A stretch of 7,853 nt of DNA from Sulfurimonadaceae bacterium (GTDB lineage: Bacteria > Campylobacterota > Campylobacteria > Campylobacterales > Sulfurimonadaceae). The DNA is taken from positions 1 to 7,853 of the forward strand of contig JAUWRZ010000082.1 in assembly GCA_030610325.1 (NCBI GenBank). The letters are read 5' to 3'. Below are positions 1 through 7,011 of the stretch, in pieces (position 1 is the first letter of the stretch; the number at the start of each line of letters is the position of its first letter). A model generated the notes under the pieces. It did not search any database. It was not told the DNA's origin and saw only the letters and a program-made list of their open reading frames with translations. A program made the translations under genes and the position numbers.

Positions 1-462
1 ACGACAAAATATGGCATCATCAAGACTGACCACATCCTCTTCATCGCTGCAGGAGCTTTCCATGTAAGCAAACCAAGTGACCTTATCCCTGAACTTCAGG
101 GCCGATTCCCACTTAGAGTCGAACTGGAGTCCCTGGATGAAGAGGCACTCTATAAGATCATGACACAGACGAAGAACTCACTGCTGCGTCAATACGAAGC
201 ACTACTGAGCGTAGAGGAAGTCACACTGAGTTTTGATGATGATGCTATCCATGCCATAGCCAAACTGGCACAACTGGCCAATGAGAAGACAGAAGATATC
301 GGTGCAAGACGCCTGCATACTGTACTTGAGAAGATCCTCGAAGATATCAGTTTCAGTGCAGATGAGTCTGCCGGAGAGTCTATTTCCGTAACGGTCGACC
401 TTGTCCATGATAAGCTCGATACCGTTATAGAAGATGAAGACCTCTCCCGTTATATTCTCTAA
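1..462 (+). CDS. hslU: HslU, ATPase subunit of the HslUV protease (3' part only)
   Basis: This is the C-terminal 153 residues of the AAA+ unfoldase that feeds substrates into the HslV peptidase in the cytoplasm. The window starts inside the gene in frame 1, so the Walker A and B motifs and the I-domain are missing; the family is usually about 440 residues. Seen in order are the [13 protein letters not shown] strand (fragment residues 8-20), the [13 protein letters not shown] segment with the conserved arginine after QG (25-37), the sensor-2 motif GARRLHT (101-107), and the C-terminal tail DLSRYIL (147-153). By family knowledge that tail inserts into HslV to activate it, and it ends exactly at the stop codon as it should. 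HslV is expected just upstream. The era gene follows after 15 nt, suggesting co-transcription. The identification rests on near-identity to remembered HslU motifs and is very secure. Confidence 0.97.
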   Translation, partial: TTKYGIIKTDHILFIAAGAFHVSKPSDLIPELQGRFPLRVELESLDEEALYKIMTQTKNSLLRQYEALLSVEEVTLSFDDDAIHAIAKLAQLANEKTEDIGARRLHTVLEKILEDISFSADESAGESISVTVDLVHDKLDTVIEDEDLSRYIL

Positions 463-477
463 AGATGAAGGACTAAG

Positions 478-1356
478 ATGACAAAAGCTGGATTTGCGGC
501 ACTGATAGGCCGGCCAAATGCCGGAAAAAGTACACTTATGAACTGGATCTTGGGCGAGAAAGTCGCCTTGGTCAGTCAAAAAGCCAACGCGACGCGCAGA
601 CGAAGCAACGCTATTGTCATGCATAAAGATGACCAAATAATCTTTATAGACACACCCGGCCTTCATGAGAAAGAGAAACTCATCAACCAGTTTATGCTCG
701 AAGAGGCACTTAAAGCTATCGGTGACTGTGACATTGTCGTCTACCTCGCTCCGGTCACTGATACGATCGAGCACTATGAGAAGTTCCTCCGACTCTACCA
801 GAGCGATCGTAAACATATCATCGTACTCAGTAAGATAGACCAGGTATCTCAAGAGAAGCTCCTTAAGCGCATCAGTCAATACAACCGATTTGCAGAACGT
901 TTTGAAGCACTGATCCCACTTTCAGTCACAAAAAATGTCGGTAAAGAGGACCTGCTTGACAATATAGTCAAGTATCTTGATGAGTCTCCTTATCTCTATG
1001 ACCCAGATGAACTTACTACCGAGATGCTGCGCGACCTTTACAAAGAGTTCATACGTGAAGCGATCTTCGATAATATCAGTGATGAAGTACCGTATGAATC
1101 TGATGTCCTTATAGATAAGATCGACGAGGATGGACCTGTCGAACATATCAGAGCGACGATCGTCATCGAAAAAGAGAGTCAAAAAGGGATCATCATCGGA
1201 AAAGGTGGCAGTGCCATCAAACGGATCGGCCGAGACTCCAGATTGAAGATCGAGCAGCTCATCGATAAAAAAGTCTATCTTGATCTTTTTGTATCCGTCA
1301 AAAAAGGGTGGACAAATGATAAAGAGTTTTTAGCAGACCTCGGGTACAAGCAGTGA
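478..1356 (+). CDS. era: GTPase Era, 30S ribosome assembly factor
   Basis: Era binds GTP and the 3' end of 16S rRNA and acts in maturation of the small ribosomal subunit. The product has 292 residues, normal for the family. The GTPase domain comes first: G1 GRPNAGKS at 11-18, a switch I region NATRRR around 37-42, and G3 DTPG at 58-61. G4 is SKID at 118-121 rather than the usual NKxD, and a degenerate G5 (SVTK) lies at 149-152. The Era signature VPYES (204-208) leads into the C-terminal KH RNA-binding domain with its GxxG loop GKGG at 241-244, and the conserved VKKGW near the end (274-278) is present. The start is supported by AAGGA at 468-472, five bases before ATG. It follows hslU closely and is probably the last gene of that operon, because about 600 bp of non-coding sequence comes next. 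The serine in G4 is the only oddity; otherwise the gene looks intact and functional. Confidence 0.97.
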   Translation: MTKAGFAALIGRPNAGKSTLMNWILGEKVALVSQKANATRRRSNAIVMHKDDQIIFIDTPGLHEKEKLINQFMLEEALKAIGDCDIVVYLAPVTDTIEHYEKFLRLYQSDRKHIIVLSKIDQVSQEKLLKRISQYNRFAERFEALIPLSVTKNVGKEDLLDNIVKYLDESPYLYDPDELTTEMLRDLYKEFIREAIFDNISDEVPYESDVLIDKIDEDGPVEHIRATIVIEKESQKGIIIGKGGSAIKRIGRDSRLKIEQLIDKKVYLDLFVSVKKGWTNDKEFLADLGYKQ

Positions 1357-1378
1357 GTAGAGGTAGATGACCTCACTC
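1355..1378 (+). terminator. Weak candidate terminator hairpin at the era stop codon
   Basis: GAGT-A-GAGG (1355-1363) can pair with CCTCACTC (1371-1378) around a 7-nt loop. This gives an 8-bp stem with one bulged A that begins inside the era stop codon. The trailing bases TCTTAT are only partly T-rich, so this is not a classical intrinsic terminator. Its position at the end of the presumed hslU-era operon is the main argument. It could instead be a 3'-end stabilising hairpin, or chance. Confidence 0.35.
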
Positions 1379-1692
1379 TCTTATACTAACTGACAAATAT
1401 AAAATACCTCATCCAACTTCTTTACCCATATACATCTACCAATAACACACCAGATCGACCTTCTATGGACTTATATCACATAAATAAACTTAATATAATT
1501 AATTACGTTAATAAACCATATATAAACAACATTTAATATAACAAATAATACCTATTTGTATTTATTAGGGTGCTTTTTTAAGTTTTATTCCGATAGTATT
1601 AATGAAGATATCATCACTGATCACAGAGCCTGTAAGAGGTTTCTGGATGTGATAAGATAACTGGTTCTTTGGTTCGGCAACAAGATATGACA

Positions 1693-1706
1693 ACAGTGAT
1701 CTCTGT
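1693..1706. promoter_or_regulatory. Near-perfect 14-bp palindrome, possible activator site
   Basis: ACAGTGATCTCTGT matches its own reverse complement at 12 of 14 positions, mismatched only at the fifth and tenth bases. It lies about 175-190 bp upstream of the sigma-54 -24 element, a usual distance for an NtrC-type enhancer-binding protein. A related shorter dyad, ACAG-N3-CTGT, is at 1623-1633. The regulatory role is inferred from symmetry and position only. Confidence 0.35.
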
Positions 1707-1780
1707 AACTATTCTGAATTAGATATAACAGTTTTGCTTCAGAAATAATCACTACTGCCGATGTTTAAGTCATAACTAGG

Positions 1781-1809
1781 ACTGGATAGACATAGATCTG
1801 TTTTCCAGT
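1781..1809. promoter_or_regulatory. Inverted repeat ACTGGA-N17-TCCAGT, possible activator site
   Basis: Six-base arms ACTGGA (1781-1786) and TCCAGT (1804-1809) are perfectly complementary. Nested inside is ACA-N6-TGT (1790-1801) containing AGATCT. The centre is about 85 bp upstream of the sigma-54 -24 element and upstream of the predicted transcription start, so it would act as DNA rather than RNA. An enhancer-binding-protein site is plausible but unproven. Confidence 0.3.
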
Positions 1810-1878
1810 ATCTGACAAAAGATAAAAGGTAGATACAGTGCATAAAGACCACCTCATTTACCATAACATTCTCGGAAG

Positions 1879-1894
1879 AGGCACAAGACTTGCT
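1879..1894 (+). promoter_or_regulatory. Sigma-54 (RpoN) promoter of the MSHA-type operon
   Basis: The sequence AGGCAC-AAGAC-TTGCT fits the sigma-54 consensus TGGCAC-N5-TTGCW at every position except the first T. The invariant GG (1880-1881) and GC (1892-1893) are separated by exactly 10 bases as required. Transcription would start about 12 nt after the GC, near 1904-1907, giving a leader of roughly 50 nt before the ATG at 1959. The match is on the coding strand directly upstream of the first gene of the operon. Sigma-54 promoters need an ATP-dependent activator bound upstream, so expression is probably conditional. The activator is not encoded in this window. Confidence 0.8.
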
Positions 1895-1958
1895 AGTGAA
1901 TACCCAGTAGTTCACTTTAGTAAAACGATCTCTGAACATTTAAATAGGACTAAGGACA

Positions 1959-3491
1959 ATGGATAAGACAAAAAAACAGACATTTTCCAGTGTCATCTCG
2001 ATCGATCCTTATAAAGGGACATATTATAAGGGGACGTCAAATCGCCTGACATCTGAAGAAGCACCTGCATTTTCCAAAGACCAGTATGCAATAGCTTTTT
2101 TAAGCACCAAGCATTTCATCACAGCAATAGTCGATATAAGTAAGAACCTCCCTGATGAAGACATCTATGATGCTCTGGAAAACAAAATATATGAAGAGCT
2201 TGCACTTGATATGGCTATAGAGTATCATATCAAGTATGTCGAAGCACCGATAAGTGATGAGAACAGCCGATATTTCCATGTATTTGTCGTCGATCCGATC
2301 ACACTTGAAGAAGAGTATGCTGATGTAGCACAAGCGATCAAATACATCGATCAGATCATACCCGAACCTCTGCTTCTAAGATCCCTATATCAAAAAGAGA
2401 TCATTGATGATAATGGCGTACATGCTTTCATCTATTTCCAAGAAGATGATGCCTTCTTCACACTCTATAATGATCAACAGTTCATCTATACAAAATCACT
2501 TAAGTTCTCATTCTTACATATGCATGAACGCTTTTGTGAACTTCTTGGTGAACAGCTCGACTATACTATGTTCCTTCAACTTCTCTCCGAAGAGGGTTTA
2601 AGTGCGACCAACACTGAGTATCAAAAACATCTGATAAAACTCTTTGGTGAGATATTCCTGCACATCAATGATGTCTTGACCTATGCCAAACGAGCCTTTG
2701 AGCTCGAAGAGATCGACCAGGTCTACATAGGTTCTCAAGTCAGTGCCATCTCGGGTCTTGATGAGTATTCACAGACCTATCTCGGTCTCACCTCGATCTC
2801 TTTTGATTTCGATTATGGTTATGACAGTGAAGAGTGGTATATCGATCAGGTCCACTACCTGATGCATCTCTACACCCAGATGGAACCTGAAGAGCGTTAC
2901 GATGCAGACTTCACCATCTACCACCGACCTCCACCTTTCCTCAAACGAAAAAGTGGTCAGGTCATCGCTATCTCCATAGCTTCGATCATCATAGCCATGG
3001 CTTATCCTGTGACATTTTGGACGATGACCTATGCTGAAGAGATCCATAAACAGCTACTGACGGAAGAGTACAATGAGGTCCATAACATCAAAGTCACAAG
3101 AGAAGCTACTATCAAACTAAAGCAGGCAAATAAAGATAGGGTATCCAAACTCCTTGATAATGAGAGAGCTGAATATGATTCAAAGAAAGCCACACTAGAG
3201 AAGATCCATGATGTCAAAGTCAACTACCCTATGAAGGCTAAGATATTAAAAGACTTTGCTACTGACCTAAACCGTTACAAAGTCAGACTAGTCGAGGCCC
3301 GTTATAGTGAAGAGGACGATAAGAAGACGTTCATATTTGCATTAAGTGCCAAACAGGACAAACAGATCACAGCGCTACTCGAGTACCTGACTAAGACAAA
3401 GACCAAGCAGTTCCAATTCTTACTTGAAGAGATCACTTATGATGATGAGAAGTTCCGTTATCGAGGTGAGTTGAAGGCGGTGTTACGATGA
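1959..3491 (+). CDS. MshI/GspL-like inner-membrane protein, PilM-PilN type fusion
   Basis: The 510-residue product has a cytoplasmic N-terminal region of about 320 residues, one hydrophobic segment at roughly 333-358, and a C-terminal periplasmic part. The periplasmic part has a Lys/Glu-rich, probably coiled-coil stretch (about 365-425) followed by a small alpha/beta domain. This is the layout of GspL and MshI: an actin-like PilM domain joined to a PilN-like domain. The sequence itself is poorly conserved; the N terminus VISIDPYKGTYY only faintly resembles the actin-fold first strand, and I cannot point to a clear nucleotide-binding motif. The MshI call therefore rests on architecture and on being first in an I-J-K-L-M-N order. 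Its role would be to anchor the assembly platform in the inner membrane and link it to the motor ATPase. AGGA at 1946-1949 supports the start, and a sigma-54 promoter lies just upstream. The stop overlaps the next ATG (ATGA). Confidence 0.75.
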   Translation: MDKTKKQTFSSVISIDPYKGTYYKGTSNRLTSEEAPAFSKDQYAIAFLSTKHFITAIVDISKNLPDEDIYDALENKIYEELALDMAIEYHIKYVEAPISDENSRYFHVFVVDPITLEEEYADVAQAIKYIDQIIPEPLLLRSLYQKEIIDDNGVHAFIYFQEDDAFFTLYNDQQFIYTKSLKFSFLHMHERFCELLGEQLDYTMFLQLLSEEGLSATNTEYQKHLIKLFGEIFLHINDVLTYAKRAFELEEIDQVYIGSQVSAISGLDEYSQTYLGLTSISFDFDYGYDSEEWYIDQVHYLMHLYTQMEPEERYDADFTIYHRPPPFLKRKSGQVIAISIASIIIAMAYPVTFWTMTYAEEIHKQLLTEEYNEVHNIKVTREATIKLKQANKDRVSKLLDNERAEYDSKKATLEKIHDVKVNYPMKAKILKDFATDLNRYKVRLVEARYSEEDDKKTFIFALSAKQDKQITALLEYLTKTKTKQFQFLLEEITYDDEKFRYRGELKAVLR

Positions 3492-4126
3492 AATTAGATA
3501 TTAATATAGAAGACTATCTCTACCAGATCGATAATGCCTTTACCCAGAAGGATGATAAAGAGGTCTATATGATCTATTTTCTCATCGCTGGCGGCCTGAT
3601 CTTCCTCTCCTACTATTTTCTATGGGATAGTTCTAAAGCCTCTTATGACCAGGCACTGAGGGCCAGTCAAAACCTGGAAAAGAAAATAGTCGCTGATAAC
3701 CGTTATCTAAACACACATCCTGAAGCGATGATCACACAGATAGAGGATAATACAAAAGCACTCGAGATACAGTTCATACAGTATCAAGACAGTAATGCCT
3801 ATATAAAATACCAGATAGAGCAGATATCCTCACTCTATTATGATGAGCAGGCATGGGGTGAGTACCTCGATCTGGTCGCGACCAATGCCAAAAAATACAA
3901 CATAAAGATCGAACACTTTAGTAACAGCTTTGCAAAAGATAAAGATGAGTTCGGACATGTACTCGATATCAATGTAATATCATACGGGAAGTTTCATGAT
4001 CTGCTTAAGTATATAAACTCACTTGAGCAGAGTTTTCTTGTCGTCGATATCCATGATCTGGCATTGACGACTCAAGAGAGACTATATGCCGACCTTAAAA
4101 TCTCTGTATGGGGGATCACTTACTGA
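3488..4126 (+). CDS. PilO/MshJ-like inner-membrane alignment protein
   Basis: The 212-residue protein has a short cytoplasmic N terminus, one membrane segment at about 27-46, a predicted helical or coiled-coil stretch (about 50-110), and a C-terminal periplasmic alpha/beta domain (about 120-212). This bitopic layout and length match PilO, GspM and MshJ. These pair with the PilN-like part of the preceding protein to form the periplasmic inner-membrane scaffold of type IV pili. No catalytic motif is expected or seen. It overlaps the upstream gene by four bases (ATGA) and shares one base with the downstream start (TGATG), which implies translational coupling and matched amounts of the scaffold proteins. 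Sequence identity to known members is too low for me to name it from motifs alone. The call depends on topology and gene order. Confidence 0.72.
   Translation: MKLDINIEDYLYQIDNAFTQKDDKEVYMIYFLIAGGLIFLSYYFLWDSSKASYDQALRASQNLEKKIVADNRYLNTHPEAMITQIEDNTKALEIQFIQYQDSNAYIKYQIEQISSLYYDEQAWGEYLDLVATNAKKYNIKIEHFSNSFAKDKDEFGHVLDINVISYGKFHDLLKYINSLEQSFLVVDIHDLALTTQERLYADLKISVWGITY
4110..4115 (+). promoter_or_regulatory. Ribosome binding site that favours the start at 4126
   Basis: GGGGGA lies 10 nt before the ATG at 4126 and inside the end of the preceding gene. An alternative in-frame ATG at 4108 overlaps this purine run, has no such site of its own, and would put six extra residues (MGDHLL) in front of a clean signal peptide. 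The later start is preferred. Confidence 0.6.
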
Positions 4127-4554
4127 TGAAAACTTTATTACTACTTATATTTATAAGCGTCTCACTCTCAGCTGATGCAAATACAGACTGGGTAGATGGG
4201 CAAGTCGCTGCCATAAAACCTCCAAGGCAAGGGGTAAGTCTAAAAGACATCGACCGTGTCAAAAATCCTTTCCTGATCACCTATAAGGGTTCAGCAGAGA
4301 AGAAAGCCCCAGCAGCAGGAAAGAAGAGGAGCACCAGATCGACTGCCAAAAAAAGCACACGCTCATTAAGAGTACAAGCTATCATGAACGGTAGTGCTTT
4401 GATCGATGGTAAGTGGTATAAAGCAGATGAGAAAGTAAGAGGCTATCAGATAGACAAAGTCTCCGATGCATCTGTGCTACTCAAGCGTGGAAAAGAGAGA
4501 AAAGAGCTTCTTCTCTCATCCAGTGATCCAAAAATAAAAATCCAGATCAAATAG
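4126..4554 (+). CDS. PilP/MshK-like periplasmic protein
   Basis: With the start at 4126 the product has 142 residues. A Sec signal peptide occupies about residues 1-16 (MKTLLLLIFISVSLSA), with likely cleavage after SLSA and no lipobox cysteine. A conserved-looking NPFL lies at 47-50. A basic Lys/Ser/Thr/Arg-rich linker follows (about 57-80), then a small beta domain (about 81-132) with the pattern LRVQAIMNGSALIDGKWY...VRGYQIDKVSDASVLL. That pattern resembles the homology region of PilP and GspC, which binds the periplasmic domains of the secretin. The protein would thus bridge the inner-membrane scaffold encoded just upstream and the secretin encoded just downstream. An alternative start at 4108 would add six residues. 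The family assignment is inferred from the pattern and the neighbours. The linker is unusually rich in positive charge. Confidence 0.72.
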   Translation: MKTLLLLIFISVSLSADANTDWVDGQVAAIKPPRQGVSLKDIDRVKNPFLITYKGSAEKKAPAAGKKRSTRSTAKKSTRSLRVQAIMNGSALIDGKWYKADEKVRGYQIDKVSDASVLLKRGKERKELLLSSSDPKIKIQIK

Positions 4555-4563
4555 GAAGATGTT

Positions 4564-6177
4564 ATGAAGTCATCATATACAATATTACAGAAGATCATCG
4601 TCTCAGCAGCAACCGCGACCTTGCTGATGACTTCGTCACTTAGTGCAGACTGTACCTATCAACTGTTTAACATATCATCGGATAAAGGTACAAAGATCGG
4701 GGAGTTTGTCGACCAATTAAGCGAGGAGTGTGCGTTCAGTGTGATAGTCGCAGGCCCTCAAGCCGAAAAGATGCTGCAAAAATCACTGAACAAGACAAAA
4801 CTGAAGAACATGACGATCGATGAAGTCCTGAACATCATCTTGATAGAGAACAACCTCTCTTATACACTCGAAGACAACCTTTTGAAAGTCTCCTATATCA
4901 GGACCAAGACATTCAATATCGACTATATACTCTCGACCAGGACAGGTAAAAGCAATACCGATATCATCCTTAGCTCAAAATCCGGGACAGAGGGGACTGG
5001 AACGACCGGTGGCGCGGCCAGCTCTCAGCAAAGCAGCGGAGAGTCTGAGACGGGTATTGCCATCGAGACGACTGATGAAGTACGATTTTGGGATGATCTT
5101 GATCTTGAACTGCAACGAGTCCTTAACCGTCCTGAAGATATCTATCAGGCTGAAGCACCTATCATCAACAAGAACGCGGGGATGGTCACTGTCTCAGCGA
5201 CTGTCAAACAACTTAAACGTCTTGATATCTATCTTCGTGAATTACAGAAGAAGGTACAGTACCAGGTGCTCATCGACGTTAATCTCCTGGGTGTCACACT
5301 CACTGACGGCTCCCAGACCGGTGTTGACTGGGCACAACTCTATGCCCTGCAGAACTTCAACCTCACTGCTGATCTGATGAGTTTTGAAAATGTAGAGACC
5401 TTTACTGATGGCTCCATCATGGATGTCGCAGTCCCTGGACCTGACTCATCAGCAAGCCTTATCCGTATGTCTGGTGGTGGTTCTCTCAATGAAGTCATCA
5501 AGTTTCTCAGCACACAAGGTGATGTCAAGGCAATCTCAAACCCTAAAGTACTCACACTCAACAACCAGCCGGCACTGATAACAGTCGGAACCGAGTTTTT
5601 TTACAGGGTAGAACAGGCGACCAACCAGCAAGGTGCAGGCGGCGGTGTAGTCGCAACGGTACAAAATACGGTGATAAACTCCGTTTTTGCCGGTGTCTTA
5701 CTCGATATTACCCCTGAGATCTCTCATGACGGTACAATAACACTAAAGATAAACCCATCTGTCACACAGACTCGAGAGACCCTCAGCGCCGATAACTCTG
5801 AGCGGACTATGCCGCCTGACCTTGACCGTCGCCAGCTGGCTGCCGTAGTCACTGTCAAAGATGGTGAACGTGTCATCCTCGGAGGCCTTATCAATACCAG
5901 GAAGTTCAAAAAGACCAGTCAGGTCCCACTGCTTGGCAGTATTCCAGTCCTGGGCTATCTTTTCAAATATGAAGAGGAACAAAACGAAGTCGAAGAGCTG
6001 GTCATGGTCATCGAACCACACATCATCCATAAAGAGGGAAGTAAAGTCACCCTCTCCGACTTGGGTTATACCGGTATCAATGAGACCAATCTGAAAGATC
6101 ATGCCTTTAGTATGAAAGCCGTACGTAAACAACTTGAGACACTCGATGAAGAGCTCCCTTCTGACGAAGAGAAATAA
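4564..6177 (+). CDS. mshL: MshL-family secretin, outer-membrane pore of an MSHA-type pilus/competence system
   Basis: The secretin forms the outer-membrane ring through which a pilus, or incoming DNA in competence systems, passes. The 537-residue product starts with a Sec signal peptide (cleavage likely after SLSA, residue 28). An STN/secretin N-terminal domain spans about 38-112, and an MshL-like segment TKTFNIDYILSTRTGKS lies at 114-130. A Gly/Ser/Thr linker follows (about 138-168), then an N1-type domain (about 195-230) and the C-terminal secretin domain (about 231-490). That domain contains VKAISNPKVLTLNNQPA (321-337), the gate-region glycines (357-361), VILGGLI (437-443) and the hallmark VPLLGSIPVLGYLF (454-467). 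An acidic helical tail ends the protein (about 510-537). The cysteine at residue 30 has aspartate before it and does not make a lipobox. AGGA at 4553-4556 overlaps the previous stop. The secretin call is secure; MshL over PilQ or GspD rests on the residue 114-130 pattern and the gene order. Confidence 0.92.
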   Translation: MKSSYTILQKIIVSAATATLLMTSSLSADCTYQLFNISSDKGTKIGEFVDQLSEECAFSVIVAGPQAEKMLQKSLNKTKLKNMTIDEVLNIILIENNLSYTLEDNLLKVSYIRTKTFNIDYILSTRTGKSNTDIILSSKSGTEGTGTTGGAASSQQSSGESETGIAIETTDEVRFWDDLDLELQRVLNRPEDIYQAEAPIINKNAGMVTVSATVKQLKRLDIYLRELQKKVQYQVLIDVNLLGVTLTDGSQTGVDWAQLYALQNFNLTADLMSFENVETFTDGSIMDVAVPGPDSSASLIRMSGGGSLNEVIKFLSTQGDVKAISNPKVLTLNNQPALITVGTEFFYRVEQATNQQGAGGGVVATVQNTVINSVFAGVLLDITPEISHDGTITLKINPSVTQTRETLSADNSERTMPPDLDRRQLAAVVTVKDGERVILGGLINTRKFKKTSQVPLLGSIPVLGYLFKYEEEQNEVEELVMVIEPHIIHKEGSKVTLSDLGYTGINETNLKDHAFSMKAVRKQLETLDEELPSDEEK

Positions 6178-6201
6178 CCGATAATAGCAGGAAAACAGGC
6201 A

Positions 6202-7011
6202 ATGAGTAATTCCATCTTTGAAGACCAAAAAGAGGTCTTTCTAGATATAGTCGATGCTAAAGACTATGTTCAGCTGGACCGTGTCACTACCATCTATCAC
6301 TCACTGAAAGACTCAGTACAAAAGCCCCTAAAGATGATCTTGGTATACGGCAGGCCCGGTACCGGGAAGAGCATGATGCTAAGTAAACTGGCTAAAGACC
6401 TTTCAGACACACAAAAAGTACTTATCTATCACACTCCTATACTTGATGAGAGTGAGTTTCTCAAGACCCTCGCAAAAGACCTCTACAACACTAAAGTAAG
6501 TGATGAGCTGAATTTCACACGTTTTATGGAGATAGCCAAGGAGTACACCTTTGACTCCGTCCCTATTGTCATGCTCGATGAAGCACAACTCTACTCTTCT
6601 GCCCTTATGGAGAAGATCAGACTTCTTTCAGACACTCGTGACATCAAGTTTGTCATAACCTTACATAAGACAGAGAAAGAGGACCTCATCGCCAAGGAGC
6701 ATTTTCAAACACGTATCTGGGAGAGTGTCGAACTGCTCAATGCTACATCATCAGAACTCAAGATCTATATTCAAAAGAAATTGATGATGTCTAACGCTTT
6801 TGATATCGCTAATATGTTCGATGACAAGAACTCCAAATATATCCATAACCTTACCCATGGGAACTATAGAGATACCAACAAACTGCTTTACGCTCTCTTT
6901 GATATCTACACCTGGTATGAGAACAATCAGCCAACGAAGATCAACTACACCTCAATATCGAAAAAGATAATAGAGATGGCCGGACTACAGACAGGACTGA
7001 TCCATGCTTAA
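6202..7011 (+). CDS. AAA ATPase of the ExeA/MshM type
   Basis: The 269-residue cytoplasmic protein has Walker A GRPGTGKS at 50-57 and Walker B IVMLDEAQ at 122-129. A sensor-like strand FVITLHKTE lies at 150-158, a possible arginine finger is R171, and a C-terminal GNYRDTNKLLYAL stretch at 220-232 is of the kind found in ExeA-like ATPases. It ends there, without the membrane segment or peptidoglycan-binding domain that full ExeA/GspA carries; MshM is similarly short. In ExeA systems this ATPase acts with a membrane partner (ExeB) to help the secretin pass or assemble at the cell wall. By position, the TPR protein encoded next is the likely partner here. The Campylobacter competence protein CtsP is, from memory, a comparable NTP-binding protein. 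AGGA at 6189-6192, nine bases before ATG, supports the start. It is 24 nt after the secretin gene and overlaps the next gene by 8 bp. Confidence 0.85.
   Translation: MSNSIFEDQKEVFLDIVDAKDYVQLDRVTTIYHSLKDSVQKPLKMILVYGRPGTGKSMMLSKLAKDLSDTQKVLIYHTPILDESEFLKTLAKDLYNTKVSDELNFTRFMEIAKEYTFDSVPIVMLDEAQLYSSALMEKIRLLSDTRDIKFVITLHKTEKEDLIAKEHFQTRIWESVELLNATSSELKIYIQKKLMMSNAFDIANMFDDKNSKYIHNLTHGNYRDTNKLLYALFDIYTWYENNQPTKINYTSISKKIIEMAGLQTGLIHA

Larger units (their letters stand above)
1379..1878. other. Intergenic region between era and the MSHA-type operon
   Basis: I find no convincing gene in this stretch. Short open frames on both strands lack ribosome sites and resemble nothing I recognise. The part from about 1475 to 1565 is far more AT-rich than the flanking genes. 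It contains a perfect 7-bp inverted repeat ACAAATA/TATTTGT (1541-1547 and 1553-1559), followed by a six-T run (1574-1579). The downstream half has ordinary composition and holds several small dyads (1623-1633, 1693-1706, 1781-1809) upstream of a sigma-54 promoter. The simplest reading is a long regulatory region for the operon starting at 1959. A small RNA or a badly decayed gene cannot be excluded. Confidence 0.6.

Noticed and set aside
202..879. 225-codon antisense open frame across hslU and era
   Set aside because: It lies opposite two clearly recognisable genes, shows no known motifs, and is explained by the codon use of the sense strand.
1494..1499. TATAAT box as a sigma-70 promoter for the MSHA-type operon
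   Set aside because: It sits in an AT-rich stretch where such boxes arise by chance, lacks a convincing -35, and would give a leader of over 450 nt. The sigma-54 site is much better placed.
1739..1939. 66-codon minus-strand open frame in the intergenic region
   Set aside because: It has no recognisable domain and an atypical residue mix, and it overlaps the sigma-54 promoter and a dyad.
1838..1966. 42-codon plus-strand frame from a GTG, running into the start of the MshI-like gene
   Set aside because: No ribosome site is evident. It spans the sigma-54 promoter core, so a transcript from that promoter would not contain its start. The peptide resembles nothing I know. A decayed gene remnant cannot be fully excluded.
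4642..4653. Lipobox in the secretin signal peptide (Cys at residue 30)
   Set aside because: The residue before the cysteine is Asp, which does not fit the lipobox. SLSA is a good signal peptidase I site two residues earlier.
5743..6228. 161-codon antisense open frame opposite the secretin 3' end
   Set aside because: It covers the most conserved part of the secretin in the other direction. The protein looks like a reverse-frame shadow.
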